Position numbers and translations under genes: made by a program. The notes below the pieces were generated by a model that saw only the letters and a list, made by a program, of their open reading frames with translations, did not search any database and was not told the origin of the DNA. DNA of 8,193 nucleotides, taken from the NCBI GenBank assembly GCA_035369485.1, contig DAOSMC010000017.1, positions 1 through 8,193 of the forward strand. The letters are read 5' to 3'. This stretch comes from JAQVHD01 sp035369485 (GTDB lineage Bacteria > Patescibacteriota > Minisyncoccia > UBA6257 > JAAZHW01). Below are positions 1 to 6,404 of the stretch, one piece after another (within the stretch, counting starts at the first letter, position 1; each line of letters begins with the position of its first letter).

Positions 1-176
1 GCTGTAATTTTATATTCAACAATTTTACCTTTTTCCAAAGAAACCGATTGGCTTAGAATTTTTATCCCTGTTAAATTATATTTGTCTTTTCCAACAAATT
101 CAATAATGCGATTTAAAGCGTCTTCAAAGCTATTGGGAGAAGTCCCGATAATTTCACGAATTTTGACTATAGCCAT
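1..176 (-). CDS. Dodecin-family small protein (3' end outside window)
   Basis: The first 58 codons of a gene that runs off the left edge. The N-terminus reads MAIVKIREIIGTSPNSFEDA, close to the dodecin pattern of a first beta strand, a conserved GTSPxS turn and then an amphipathic helix. After the helix comes a segment ending GKIVEYKIT, matching the second strand of the family. Dodecins are about 65-75 aa cytoplasmic proteins that form hollow dodecamers and, in characterised members, bind flavin or CoA. The ligand here cannot be judged because the third strand is missing. The ATG at 174-176 is the only start that gives the full family N-terminus. It has no good SD. It lies 40 nt after the glyQS stop on the same strand, so it is probably the last or a late gene of the recO-glyQS transcript. 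Family call is good; function is inferred from family only. Confidence 0.8.
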   Translation of the reverse strand, partial: MAIVKIREIIGTSPNSFEDALNRIIEFVGKDKYNLTGIKILSQSVSLEKGKIVEYKIT

Positions 177-216
177 TTTTTAAATTTTTTAACCGACCTT
201 TAATCTAAAATCCGAA

Positions 217-1560
217 TTATTCAAACTCTAGTTTCTTTTTTAAATACGGCAGAAGATCGTCAATAAAAACTCTCTCTTGATTTAAAGTATCACGATCACG
301 CACCGTAACGGATTTATCTTCTAAACTTTGGAAATCAACAGTAATACAATAAGGAGTTCCGATCTCGTCTTGACGACGATAGCGTCTACCAATTGAATCA
401 ACTTCATCATACTGAACAATAAAATGTTTTTTAAGGTTTTGATAAATTTCTTTGGCTAAAGTTACCAAATTCTCTTTATTTTTTAATAATGGGAAAACGG
501 CTGCTTTAACAGGCGCAATAGAAGGATGAAATTTCAAAACTATTTCCACTTCTTTTTTAGATTCGGTTGTTTGACTACGCCCGCCCTTGACCTCTTCGTA
601 TGCATCAATCAAAAACACCAATGTTCCGCGATCAGCTCCGGCAGATGTTTCGATAATATAAGGAGTATACTTTTCTTTGGTTTTTTCATCAAAATAAACC
701 AGTTCGTGACCTGAATATTTTGAATGATTTGATAAATCCCAATCGCCTCGATTATGGATTCCTTCAATTTCTTTCCAACCAAAAGGAAACTTGTATTCAA
801 TATCAACGGCCATCCGAGCATAATGAGCTAATTCTTCTTTTGTTTGTTGATGAAGGCGAAGGTTCTCTTTTTTGATGCCTAAGTTAATATACCAATTTAA
901 ACGTTGTTCAACCCAATAATTAAACCACTTTTCCGCTTCATCTGGTCGAACAAAAAATTGCATTTCCATTTGTTCAAACTCGCGGGTACGATAAGTAAAA
1001 TTACCGGGATTGATTTCATTACGAAAACTTTTGCCAATTTGGGCAATTCCAAAAGGAATTTTTAAACGCATCGTATTCAAAACATTTTCAAAATTTAAGT
1101 AAATACTCTGACACGTTTCGGCCCTCAAATAAGTCACCGAGGCTTCGTCCTCAAGTGGTCCTACAAAAGTTTTCATCATAAGATTGAATTTTCTTGGCGG
1201 CATTAATGTTCCACCGCAATCAGGGCACCGATTATTTTGAATAGCATCTTCTCTAAAACGATGATGGCATTTTGAACATTCAACCAGCAAATCAGCAAAC
1301 CCTGCTGATAAATGCCCCGATGCTTGCCAAACTTTTGGAGACATTAGAATGGCGCCATCAAGACCAACAATATTATCATGATATTGAAGCATTTCTTTCC
1401 ACCAAAGATGTTTAATATTATTCTTTAATTCTACCCCTAAGGGGCCGTAATCATAAGAACTAGAAAAACCGCCATAAATTTCTGAAGATGGAAAAATAAA
1501 ACCACGTCGTTTAGCTAAACTTATAATTTTATCCATTATATCATTTGTTTCTTTATCCAT
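217..1560 (-). CDS. glyQS: Glycyl-tRNA synthetase, alpha2 (class II) type
   Basis: Charges tRNA-Gly with glycine in the cytoplasm. Visible landmarks of the dimeric class II enzyme: N-terminal GFSSSYDYGPLG (residues 31-42); a C-x2-C...C-x2-C zinc-binding insert with Cys 95, 98, 112 and 115; AETCQSIYLNF (147-157); motif 2 with R180-N181-E182 followed by RTREFEQMEMQFF (191-203); motif 3 ETSAGADRGTLVFL with Arg311; and an HGTP-type anticodon-binding domain from about 345 to the end, with EIGTPYCITVD (399-409). At 447 aa it is compact compared with the roughly 500-aa Thermus-type enzyme. An alternative start is Met9, which begins right before the conserved KIISLAKRRGF; neither start has an SD. The gene follows the Ig-like membrane protein gene by 11 nt, so it appears co-transcribed with it and recO. 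Confidence 0.97.
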   Translation of the reverse strand: MDKETNDIMDKIISLAKRRGFIFPSSEIYGGFSSSYDYGPLGVELKNNIKHLWWKEMLQYHDNIVGLDGAILMSPKVWQASGHLSAGFADLLVECSKCHHRFREDAIQNNRCPDCGGTLMPPRKFNLMMKTFVGPLEDEASVTYLRAETCQSIYLNFENVLNTMRLKIPFGIAQIGKSFRNEINPGNFTYRTREFEQMEMQFFVRPDEAEKWFNYWVEQRLNWYINLGIKKENLRLHQQTKEELAHYARMAVDIEYKFPFGWKEIEGIHNRGDWDLSNHSKYSGHELVYFDEKTKEKYTPYIIETSAGADRGTLVFLIDAYEEVKGGRSQTTESKKEVEIVLKFHPSIAPVKAAVFPLLKNKENLVTLAKEIYQNLKKHFIVQYDEVDSIGRRYRRQDEIGTPYCITVDFQSLEDKSVTVRDRDTLNQERVFIDDLLPYLKKKLEFE

Positions 1561-1571
1561 ATTTTTATCAT

Positions 1572-3482
1572 TTATAGCTGTACCATTCCTTCCTCTTTTT
1601 CAACCGTCGGATCAGCGCTTAATTGAGAGTTTAAAGCAGGTATTTTAATCTTTATTTCTTGACCTGTAAAGACATCCGTGGCCGTAAGCGTTCCTTCAGA
1701 AATAAGCTCCATGTACCTGCCTACTTGATTAAGAGAAGGAGTGGCATTAATTTGAAAAATTAATTCTTTAGCCGGCAATAAAATACCCGTAAAAGCAGGC
1801 ACGTCTTTAATGTTCCAAACTAATTCGGATGTTCTTTCATTATATTGGGGCTCGAGATCGCCATAATTTCCGGCAATTACCCCAGTCCAGCCAATTCCTT
1901 GGGGCAACGTTGTTTTAATGGAAACATCGGTTAAATCATTATTATAATTAATTAATTTCCAATGAATAGTAAAATTAGTGCTCTTGCCTACTTTTAGAGG
2001 CAATGTTCCTTTATTAACGATACCTGATTTAGCATCTCTGAATAAAGCATAAGATTGCAATTCAACTTTACTAACTACTTTAGTAGTTAATTCGGCTATT
2101 GCTGTTGTGTTTTTAAGATTACTATTCGGAGGTACGCTAGGTGATTCAATGGTAGCTTTTACTTTCAAAGAAAGATTCTTATCGTTGAAGCTGCGCACCG
2201 GATAATCACTAGCAGTATAGATTTTAAAACTCACCGACCCTTTATCTCCTTTGTTCAGCAATTTTAATTGGGGTGTATTTCCAGCATTCCAAATAATCTG
2301 TTTTTTTAAGGAATCAAAATAACCATTAGTCAAAAGACTGCTAAGGTTAAACATTTGTCCTTCGAGATTGGCCTTAATTATCACCTCACTTAAAGCAATG
2401 TCTGTATTATTCTCGTAATCAATTCGATACTCAAGTACTTCTGCATTTTTAGCGATATAATCTTTGGAGTTATTAACATAGATGCTCAGATTGAGCGGCG
2501 ATTCTAAAATACTTACCATTGCTGTTTTCTTGTCTAAACTAATAATTTGATTTTCCGAAATAAGACTCATATTAACTCCCATTTCATAAAAACTGCCAGC
2601 TTCTCCAACAATAGTTCCGCGAATAACAATTTCGGCGGACTCTTGAGGATTGAGCATCCCCCAAATCCACATATTGTTTCCATCAACAGGTTCAATGCTT
2701 GCACCGGTATAATTAAAGCCCAAAGGATAGAATAATTGAATACGAATGTTAGAAAGCGATTTAATAGAATTGTTAACGAAATTAATTTTGAAACTGAATT
2801 CTTCTCCGCTAATGATTTTTTGAGGAACAGAAAGATTAAAATCAATAATCGGTCCACCAATAGTAATAGTCTGACTTTGAGATTTCTCATATCGCCCGCT
2901 AAAGCCCACGATGCCGTATTGAAGCGTTGTTTTAATGCTAGCAATGCGATTAGGCGTACCCATTGCCACAAGGGTGTATTTTTCAACATTGGAAGTTCCG
3001 GTGCCTAAATCACCCAAACTCTTTTTGAGTAATTTTGTATTATTATCCTCGCCTAAAACTTGGATATCATCCGGTAATTCAATAATTAAATCGGCATCCT
3101 GCAGTAAATTAGCCGAATCGTTTTTATAAGCTACTTCTAAATCAAAGGCTTCACCTAAAAGAATATTTTCTTGCGCTTTAATGCTAAGTTGAATGCCGGT
3201 TTTTTGAGTCGAAACTTTCTGAGCCAAAAAATAACCCTCTACCACTAGTCCAACAAATAAAATAGCAATAATAATATAAAGAACGATGTTGGATTTTTTA
3301 CTTTTTTGATAAAAATTAATTGGCGGCCGTTCTTTTGTTTTTTTTGGAGAAGGGCTTGGCTCTTTTTTTGATGGTCTATTTTCTTCGGGCAATGGAGATC
3401 CCAAATGCTCCTCTTCTTCTGATTCAAGAGGATTTTCTTCTTTCATTTTGTAAAGTCGTTTTTCTACATCTTCTAATGCCAT
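1572..3482 (-). CDS. Large single-pass membrane protein with about four Ig-like (DUF11-type) ectodomain repeats
   Basis: 636 aa. Residues 1-62 are a hydrophilic, Glu/Lys/Pro/Ser-rich tail, followed by one hydrophobic helix at about 65-87 (SNIVLYIIIAILFVGLVVEG). The remainder is a long ectodomain. By charge, the tail should be cytoplasmic and the rest outside. The ectodomain can be cut into four beta-sandwich-like units (about 97-210, 213-325, 329-447 and 472-615). Each starts with a strand such as LSIKA or LNLSIYV, then a V.Y.N.S/N/T-type strand, an 'LPxGxxxxG' or 'FYPLGFNYTG' element and a W.L/N..P turn, the pattern of DUF11/CARDB-like domains in bacterial surface proteins. I see no cysteine anywhere. 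No enzyme motif is visible, so a cell-surface, adhesion or envelope scaffolding role is only inference. It sits 10 nt after recO and 11 nt before glyQS, with no SD of its own. Confidence 0.8.
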   Translation of the reverse strand: MALEDVEKRLYKMKEENPLESEEEEHLGSPLPEENRPSKKEPSPSPKKTKERPPINFYQKSKKSNIVLYIIIAILFVGLVVEGYFLAQKVSTQKTGIQLSIKAQENILLGEAFDLEVAYKNDSANLLQDADLIIELPDDIQVLGEDNNTKLLKKSLGDLGTGTSNVEKYTLVAMGTPNRIASIKTTLQYGIVGFSGRYEKSQSQTITIGGPIIDFNLSVPQKIISGEEFSFKINFVNNSIKSLSNIRIQLFYPLGFNYTGASIEPVDGNNMWIWGMLNPQESAEIVIRGTIVGEAGSFYEMGVNMSLISENQIISLDKKTAMVSILESPLNLSIYVNNSKDYIAKNAEVLEYRIDYENNTDIALSEVIIKANLEGQMFNLSSLLTNGYFDSLKKQIIWNAGNTPQLKLLNKGDKGSVSFKIYTASDYPVRSFNDKNLSLKVKATIESPSVPPNSNLKNTTAIAELTTKVVSKVELQSYALFRDAKSGIVNKGTLPLKVGKSTNFTIHWKLINYNNDLTDVSIKTTLPQGIGWTGVIAGNYGDLEPQYNERTSELVWNIKDVPAFTGILLPAKELIFQINATPSLNQVGRYMELISEGTLTATDVFTGQEIKIKIPALNSQLSADPTVEKEEGMVQL

Positions 3483-3492
3483 AATTTTATAT

Positions 3493-4125
3493 TTATAAAA
3501 TCATTTTTTCTTTTAAATCTTGCTCTATTTTATTATAATCTATTTTTTTTAATTCTAATAGATTGCCCGACTCTATCAATTCTTGTGTTTTTCTTTCAGA
3601 AATTAATTTGATCATTTCTATTGTAGGTTGCTGAAAGTAATGCAACTGCTCTTCTGCTGCCGGCATTAAACCCAAGGCGGTTTCTAACTTTATTAAAAAA
3701 TCGATATTGATTAAATTCATCAACATTATACTTTTCTCATTTTCCATTGTTATTCTATCTAGCTCGCTAAGATAATTGCACAACGACTGCCATAGAAATT
3801 CATCTTTTTCACTAGCAACAATAACTTGATTGAAAAACTTAACCATCTTAATGGCATTTTCAAGAATTTTTTCTTGATGTCGAATATTCGAAAAACGATT
3901 AATTGTTAAGGCGCTTGTAAGGTGCTTGCTATTAACAGTAATAATAGTAGATTCTATTAAATTAAGAATTTCTAAATGACTGTTCAATTTAGCTGTAATT
4001 TTTTTAGCACCTTTAGCAATTAATTCTACTTTTCCTAGCAATTCAGTATAAAGAACAACTTGAGCATCAGCTTCATTAATAATTTGTTTATCCAAAACAA
4101 TAGCTTGAGTATTATACTCGATCAT
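3493..4125 (-). CDS. recO: DNA repair protein RecO
   Basis: RecO works in the RecF/RecOR pathway, annealing single strands and helping RecA displace SSB. The N-terminus (1-78) has the RecO OB-fold signature: YNTQAIVLDKQIINEADAQV, then YTELLGKVELIAKGAKK and the LxSHLEILN element. Residues 80-210 are the helical C-terminal domain, with LIKLETALGLMP near 145-154. Only one cysteine (C116) is present, so the C-terminal CxxC-type zinc site found in some RecO proteins is absent. The length (210 aa) is shorter than the usual 240 or so. The ATG at 4125 lies only 8 nt after a consensus TATAAT, which implies a leaderless or nearly leaderless mRNA. It is the first gene of the minus-strand run. Confidence 0.9.
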   Translation of the reverse strand: MIEYNTQAIVLDKQIINEADAQVVLYTELLGKVELIAKGAKKITAKLNSHLEILNLIESTIITVNSKHLTSALTINRFSNIRHQEKILENAIKMVKFFNQVIVASEKDEFLWQSLCNYLSELDRITMENEKSIMLMNLINIDFLIKLETALGLMPAAEEQLHYFQQPTIEMIKLISERKTQELIESGNLLELKKIDYNKIEQDLKEKMIL

Positions 4126-4133
4126 ATTCTATT

Positions 4134-4162
4134 ATTATAAATCTGACACGGAAAATTTGCAA
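4134..4162 (-). promoter_or_regulatory. Promoter of recO operon
   Basis: On the minus strand, TTGCAA (4162-4157), a spacer of exactly 17 nt and a perfect TATAAT (4139-4134). The expected start point, about 7 nt further on, falls at 4127-4125, on or within 2 nt of the recO ATG, so no SD could be transcribed. The -35 hexamer is shared with the opposite promoter. Confidence 0.75.
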
Positions 4163-4185
4163 AAAACCTTCGTTTTGACTATAAT
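4157..4185 (+). promoter_or_regulatory. Promoter of tRNA-Ser
   Basis: TTGCAA (4157-4162), a 17-nt spacer and a perfect TATAAT (4180-4185). The expected start near 4192 leaves a leader of about 15 nt before the tRNA. TTGCAA is its own reverse complement and also serves as the -35 of the recO promoter. An alternative -35, TTGACT at 4175-4180, pairs only with a poor ATTAAA. Confidence 0.7.
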
Positions 4186-4206
4186 TAAAATATTGAAATT
4201 AAATAA

Positions 4207-4294
4207 GGAAGGGTGGCCGAGTGGCTTAAGGCAAAGGTTTGCTAAACCTTGGCGCTGTTAAGGCGCCTCGTGGGTTCGAATCCCACCCCTTCCG
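4207..4294 (+). tRNA. tRNA-Ser(GCU)
   Basis: Complete type II tRNA of 88 nt. The 7-bp acceptor stem pairs GGAAGGG (4207-4213) with CCCTTCC (4287-4293), with discriminator G4294. The anticodon stem AAGGT/ACCTT encloses loop TTGCTAA, giving anticodon GCT at 4241-4243, which reads AGC/AGU. The long variable arm, typical of Ser/Leu tRNAs, pairs GGCGC (4251-4255) with GCGCC (4263-4267). The T arm is GTGGG-TTCGAAT-CCCAC. CCA is not encoded, so it must be added after transcription. The length, G discriminator and GCU anticodon agree on serine. Confidence 0.97.
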
Positions 4295-4319
4295 CTATTA
4301 TTTACTTAAAGCAAAAATA

Positions 4320-4355
4320 GCCCTCATTTCTCGCTAAAAATCAGGCAATTTTTTT
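4320..4355 (+). terminator. Possible weak terminator after tRNA-Ser
   Basis: An imperfect hairpin (GCC...ATTT with AAAT..GGC, 4320-4346, interrupted by mismatches) precedes a run of seven T at 4349-4355. The stem is weak. It is the only candidate terminator between the tRNA and the next gene, and read-through is possible. The rest of 4295-4471 holds only AT-rich sequence and the short leader ORF. Confidence 0.3.
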
Positions 4356-4443
4356 AATTATAAATTTTAATTAATGTGTAATTTTTTAATCTTTGTAGAT
4401 ATTTTAATAAAAATTGCTTATATTTAAATAAAGGTCGCTGCTA

Positions 4444-4479
4444 ATGAAAATTAACATTACTAAATTAAAATATGGATAA
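4444..4479 (+). other. Possible 11-codon leader ORF overlapping the next start codon
   Basis: ATG at 4444 opens the frame MKINITKLKYG and stops at TAA 4477-4479, overlapping the ATG (4472) of the six-cysteine protein in another frame. An AAAGG (4430-4434) lies 9 nt upstream of this ATG, a good SD distance, whereas the downstream ATG has no SD. This would fit translational coupling, but ORFs this short arise by chance in AT-rich DNA. Confidence 0.25.
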
Positions 4480-4924
4480 AAAATTTTTATATATTCTTAT
4501 TGTTTTGATTTTAGTTATCGTCGGATTATATTTTCTTTTAGGAAATAAAGGGGTGCAAAAAGAAACAGAAATTGCATCACCAACACCTATTCAAACAGAA
4601 CAACCCTCTCCTACTCCTACTGCCGCTGATCAAACAATGGTTGATTGTGGCAAAGCAGAAAACCCCGCCTGTTTTATAGGCAGAGCAAATAGTTGTTTGC
4701 CGGTAAAAGCTCAAATGGTTGGTTCAGATAATACCACCCAAATTGAAATAATGGTTTTAGGAGTAGAAGATGGAAAATGTCATTTTCAGAGAAAGATCAA
4801 TGGCATAATGGATTTGAATTGTTATTTTCCAAAAGGCACTAATATCATGAATGCTATTGATCAAACCTTTGGAAATGATCATGGCTTACAAGAAGTACTT
4901 GATGCGGCTTGCGCAAATTGGTAA
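4472..4924 (+). CDS. Membrane-tethered secreted six-cysteine domain protein, function unknown
   Basis: 150 aa, not recognised as a named family. A short MDKK start is followed by a strongly hydrophobic helix at about 5-23 (FLYILIVLILVIVGLYFLLG). This is either an uncleaved signal anchor or a signal peptide; no lipobox cysteine is near it. Residues 31-55 form a Thr/Pro/Ser linker (SPTP, PSPTPT), the usual spacer between membrane and exported domain. The compact C-terminal domain (56-150) has six cysteines, C59, C67, C75, C103, C117 and C147, an even number that suggests three disulfides outside the cytoplasm. Other marks are DCG..ENPACF (58-68) and a C-terminal AACANW. No catalytic motif is seen. 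The start lacks an SD, and the gene ends 29 nt before a strong terminator. Confidence 0.75.
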   Translation: MDKKFLYILIVLILVIVGLYFLLGNKGVQKETEIASPTPIQTEQPSPTPTAADQTMVDCGKAENPACFIGRANSCLPVKAQMVGSDNTTQIEIMVLGVEDGKCHFQRKINGIMDLNCYFPKGTNIMNAIDQTFGNDHGLQEVLDAACANW

Positions 4925-4953
4925 TTTACTAAAAAAGAAAATAAATATTTATT

Positions 4954-4994
4954 ATCAAACCTCTTATTTTATATAATAAGAGGTTTGATTTTTT
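4954..4994. terminator. Intrinsic terminator between convergent genes
   Basis: A perfect 15-bp inverted repeat (4954-4968 with 4975-4989, arms built on CAAACCTCTTATT) with a 6-nt loop TTATAT, followed by six T (4989-4994, the first of them the last base of the stem) on the plus strand. It clearly ends the six-cysteine gene. On the minus strand, the AT-rich but not pure-T sequence beyond the stem could also stop the transcript of the convergent small membrane gene. Confidence 0.9.
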
Positions 4995-5040
4995 GTATAA
5001 TTTCTAAATATTAATAGAGATTTATACAATGTTTTATTTT

Positions 5041-5256
5041 TTACAATTCCACTTCTATTTTTGAATAACGGTGGGCTTTAGCAGCAATAATAAAACACAC
5101 TATAGCTGATGCAATTAAAATACAAGCGACTAAAATATTGAGAAATCTCGGATAAATTAATATCAGAATGGCTGTTAAAATAATTAAGATGCCCTCTAAG
5201 ACTGCGCCCCAAACAAAATTTTTGATAAATTTAGAAACAATTTCTATTTGTTGCAT
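5041..5256 (-). CDS. Small two-helix membrane protein, unknown function
   Basis: 71 aa. After an amphipathic start (MQQIEIVSKFIKNF) there are two hydrophobic segments at about 15-35 and 38-59, separated by a short YPRF turn, and a basic-then-acidic C-terminus (AHRYSKIEVEL). Topology would put both ends on the same side of the membrane. The size and shape resemble many short uncharacterised CPR membrane proteins; no named family is recognised. A TATAAT about 40 nt upstream supports transcription on this strand, and a terminator hairpin follows about 50 nt after the stop. No SD is evident before the ATG. Confidence 0.65.
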   Translation of the reverse strand: MQQIEIVSKFIKNFVWGAVLEGILIILTAILILIYPRFLNILVACILIASAIVCFIIAAKAHRYSKIEVEL

Positions 5257-5294
5257 AAATTTATTTTTTAAAGAGTCGACTTTTTCATACTTCT

Positions 5295-5323
5295 ATTATA
5301 CTAAAATATTGGCTATAATTAAA
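5295..5323 (-). promoter_or_regulatory. Candidate promoter of small membrane protein gene
   Basis: Minus-strand TTTAAT (5323-5318), a 17-nt spacer and a perfect TATAAT (5300-5295). The -35 is poor and the -10 ideal. The predicted leader is about 30 nt. Confidence 0.5.
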
Positions 5324-5341
5324 GATGGTTGAATGATTTAT

Positions 5342-5370
5342 TTGTATAAATAAAATTTTTCGGATAAAAT
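5342..5370 (+). promoter_or_regulatory. Candidate leaderless promoter of antiporter-like gene
   Basis: TTGTAT (5342-5347), a 17-nt spacer and TAAAAT (5365-5370), ending 6 nt before the ATG at 5377, so transcription would begin at the start codon. An alternative is the TATAAT at 5314-5319, which lacks a good -35 and would give a leader of about 55 nt. Confidence 0.5.
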
Positions 5371-5376
5371 ACTTTT

Positions 5377-6354
5377 ATGATTTGGCTATATTTTGTAATT
5401 TTTATTATCGCCTCAGTTGTTCTCTATATTGCCTGCGAAACATTAGTTAAAATTATTATTAGAGTTTCCGGGTTTTTAAATGTGCGCGAATTTGTAATTG
5501 CCTTTTTTGTAATGGCTTTGGCTACGGCTTTGCCTAATTTATTTTTAGGCATCAGCTCCGCTGTTAATCAAATTTCTCAACTTTCTTTTGGAGATGTGCT
5601 GGGTAATAATTTTATAGCTTTAACTTTAGCCGTCTCACTCGGTATTTTATTTAGTAAAAACAAAGAAATTCCTACCGAAAGTCGAGTTGTTCAAACAACC
5701 TCCATTTTTACTTTTATTGCCGCTTTTCTGCCTCTACTATTAGCTATTGATGGCAAAATTTCTCGTGGTGATGGCCTGATACTTATTATAGCTTTTATCG
5801 CTTATGCCTATTGGCTCTTTTCCAAACAAGAACGATTCCGAAAAATTATCCCCTCTCAATCAATTGAAAAACCAGTACAAGCTGTCCCTCAATTCAAAAA
5901 TTTTATAAAAGATATATTTGTTGCACTAGCATTAATTGTAGTTATTTTTATTGCCGCTCAAGGTATTATTTTTGCTGCTCAATCAATTTCCACTCAATTA
6001 AGCATTCCATTAATTATGGTTGGTCTTCTAATTACCGGTTTGGCAAATGCCTTACCCGAAATTTATTTTTCTATCAATTCTGCTCGCCGAGGCGAAACAT
6101 GGATGATGCTTGGAAATTTAATGGGTTCTATTATTTTTCCAGCTACTTTAGTAATTGGCATTGTTTCTCTGATCCAGCCCATCATTATTACCGATTTTTC
6201 CTCAATTGCCCTGGCTCGATTCTTTTTAATTGTCGCTTTAGTATTTTTCTTTATTTTTTCCCAAACAGACAAAAAACTAAGCAAAAAGGAGGCTTTTTTC
6301 CTTTTAACGCTTTACATTCTTTATTGTATAATAGAAATAATAAAACTTGCTTAG
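5377..6354 (+). CDS. Ca2+/cation antiporter (CaCA, sodium/calcium exchanger) family membrane protein
   Basis: 325 aa with about ten hydrophobic helices in two inverted halves, the size and plan of prokaryotic NCX/YrbG-type exchangers. Alpha-1 repeat: about 36-90 (VREFVIAFFVMALATALPN, then FGDVLGNN at 71-78). Alpha-2 repeat: about 208-262 (LIMVGLLITGLANALPE, then LGNLMGS at 245-251). The central loop (148-176) is hydrophilic. The family usually has GTS-LPE in both repeats. Here alpha-1 has N54 where Glu is expected, while alpha-2 keeps E228. The second motif is GD (D73) in alpha-1 and GN (N247) in alpha-2, so the carboxylates are unevenly placed. Transport of Ca2+ or another cation is family-based and the ion is uncertain. 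The start is supported by a promoter ending 6 nt upstream. The Fic-like gene follows after 50 nt. Confidence 0.82.
   Translation: MIWLYFVIFIIASVVLYIACETLVKIIIRVSGFLNVREFVIAFFVMALATALPNLFLGISSAVNQISQLSFGDVLGNNFIALTLAVSLGILFSKNKEIPTESRVVQTTSIFTFIAAFLPLLLAIDGKISRGDGLILIIAFIAYAYWLFSKQERFRKIIPSQSIEKPVQAVPQFKNFIKDIFVALALIVVIFIAAQGIIFAAQSISTQLSIPLIMVGLLITGLANALPEIYFSINSARRGETWMMLGNLMGSIIFPATLVIGIVSLIQPIIITDFSSIALARFFLIVALVFFFIFSQTDKKLSKKEAFFLLTLYILYCIIEIIKLA
6304..6332 (+). promoter_or_regulatory. Candidate internal promoter for Fic-like gene
   Basis: TTAACG (6304-6309), a 17-nt spacer and a perfect TATAAT (6327-6332), lying inside the 3' end of the antiporter gene. It would give a leader of about 65 nt carrying the strong SD. 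Such hexamers can occur by chance in AT-rich coding DNA. Confidence 0.4.
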
Positions 6355-6391
6355 ATTTTATAACAAAATTTGGTTCTTTAAAAATTTATTT

Positions 6392-6400
6392 AAAGGAGGT
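6392..6400 (+). promoter_or_regulatory. Strong Shine-Dalgarno of Fic-like gene
   Basis: AAAGGAGGT, an ideal anti-SD match, 4 nt before the ATG at 6405. It fixes that start and is the only consensus SD in front of any protein gene in the window. Confidence 0.9.
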
Positions 6401-6404
6401 TTAA

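Noticed and set aside
2567..3129. Several overlapping ORFs on both strands inside the large membrane protein gene
   Set aside because: They are out-of-frame shadows of the 636-aa frame, with no start signals and no recognisable protein features.
4472..4924. Lipoprotein signal
   Set aside because: The first cysteine is residue 59, far past the hydrophobic segment, so there is no lipobox.
6063..6404. Plus and minus ORFs overlapping the end of the antiporter gene
   Set aside because: They overlap the transmembrane coding sequence in other frames and have no supporting motif or SD. The strong SD at 6392 belongs to the gene at 6405.
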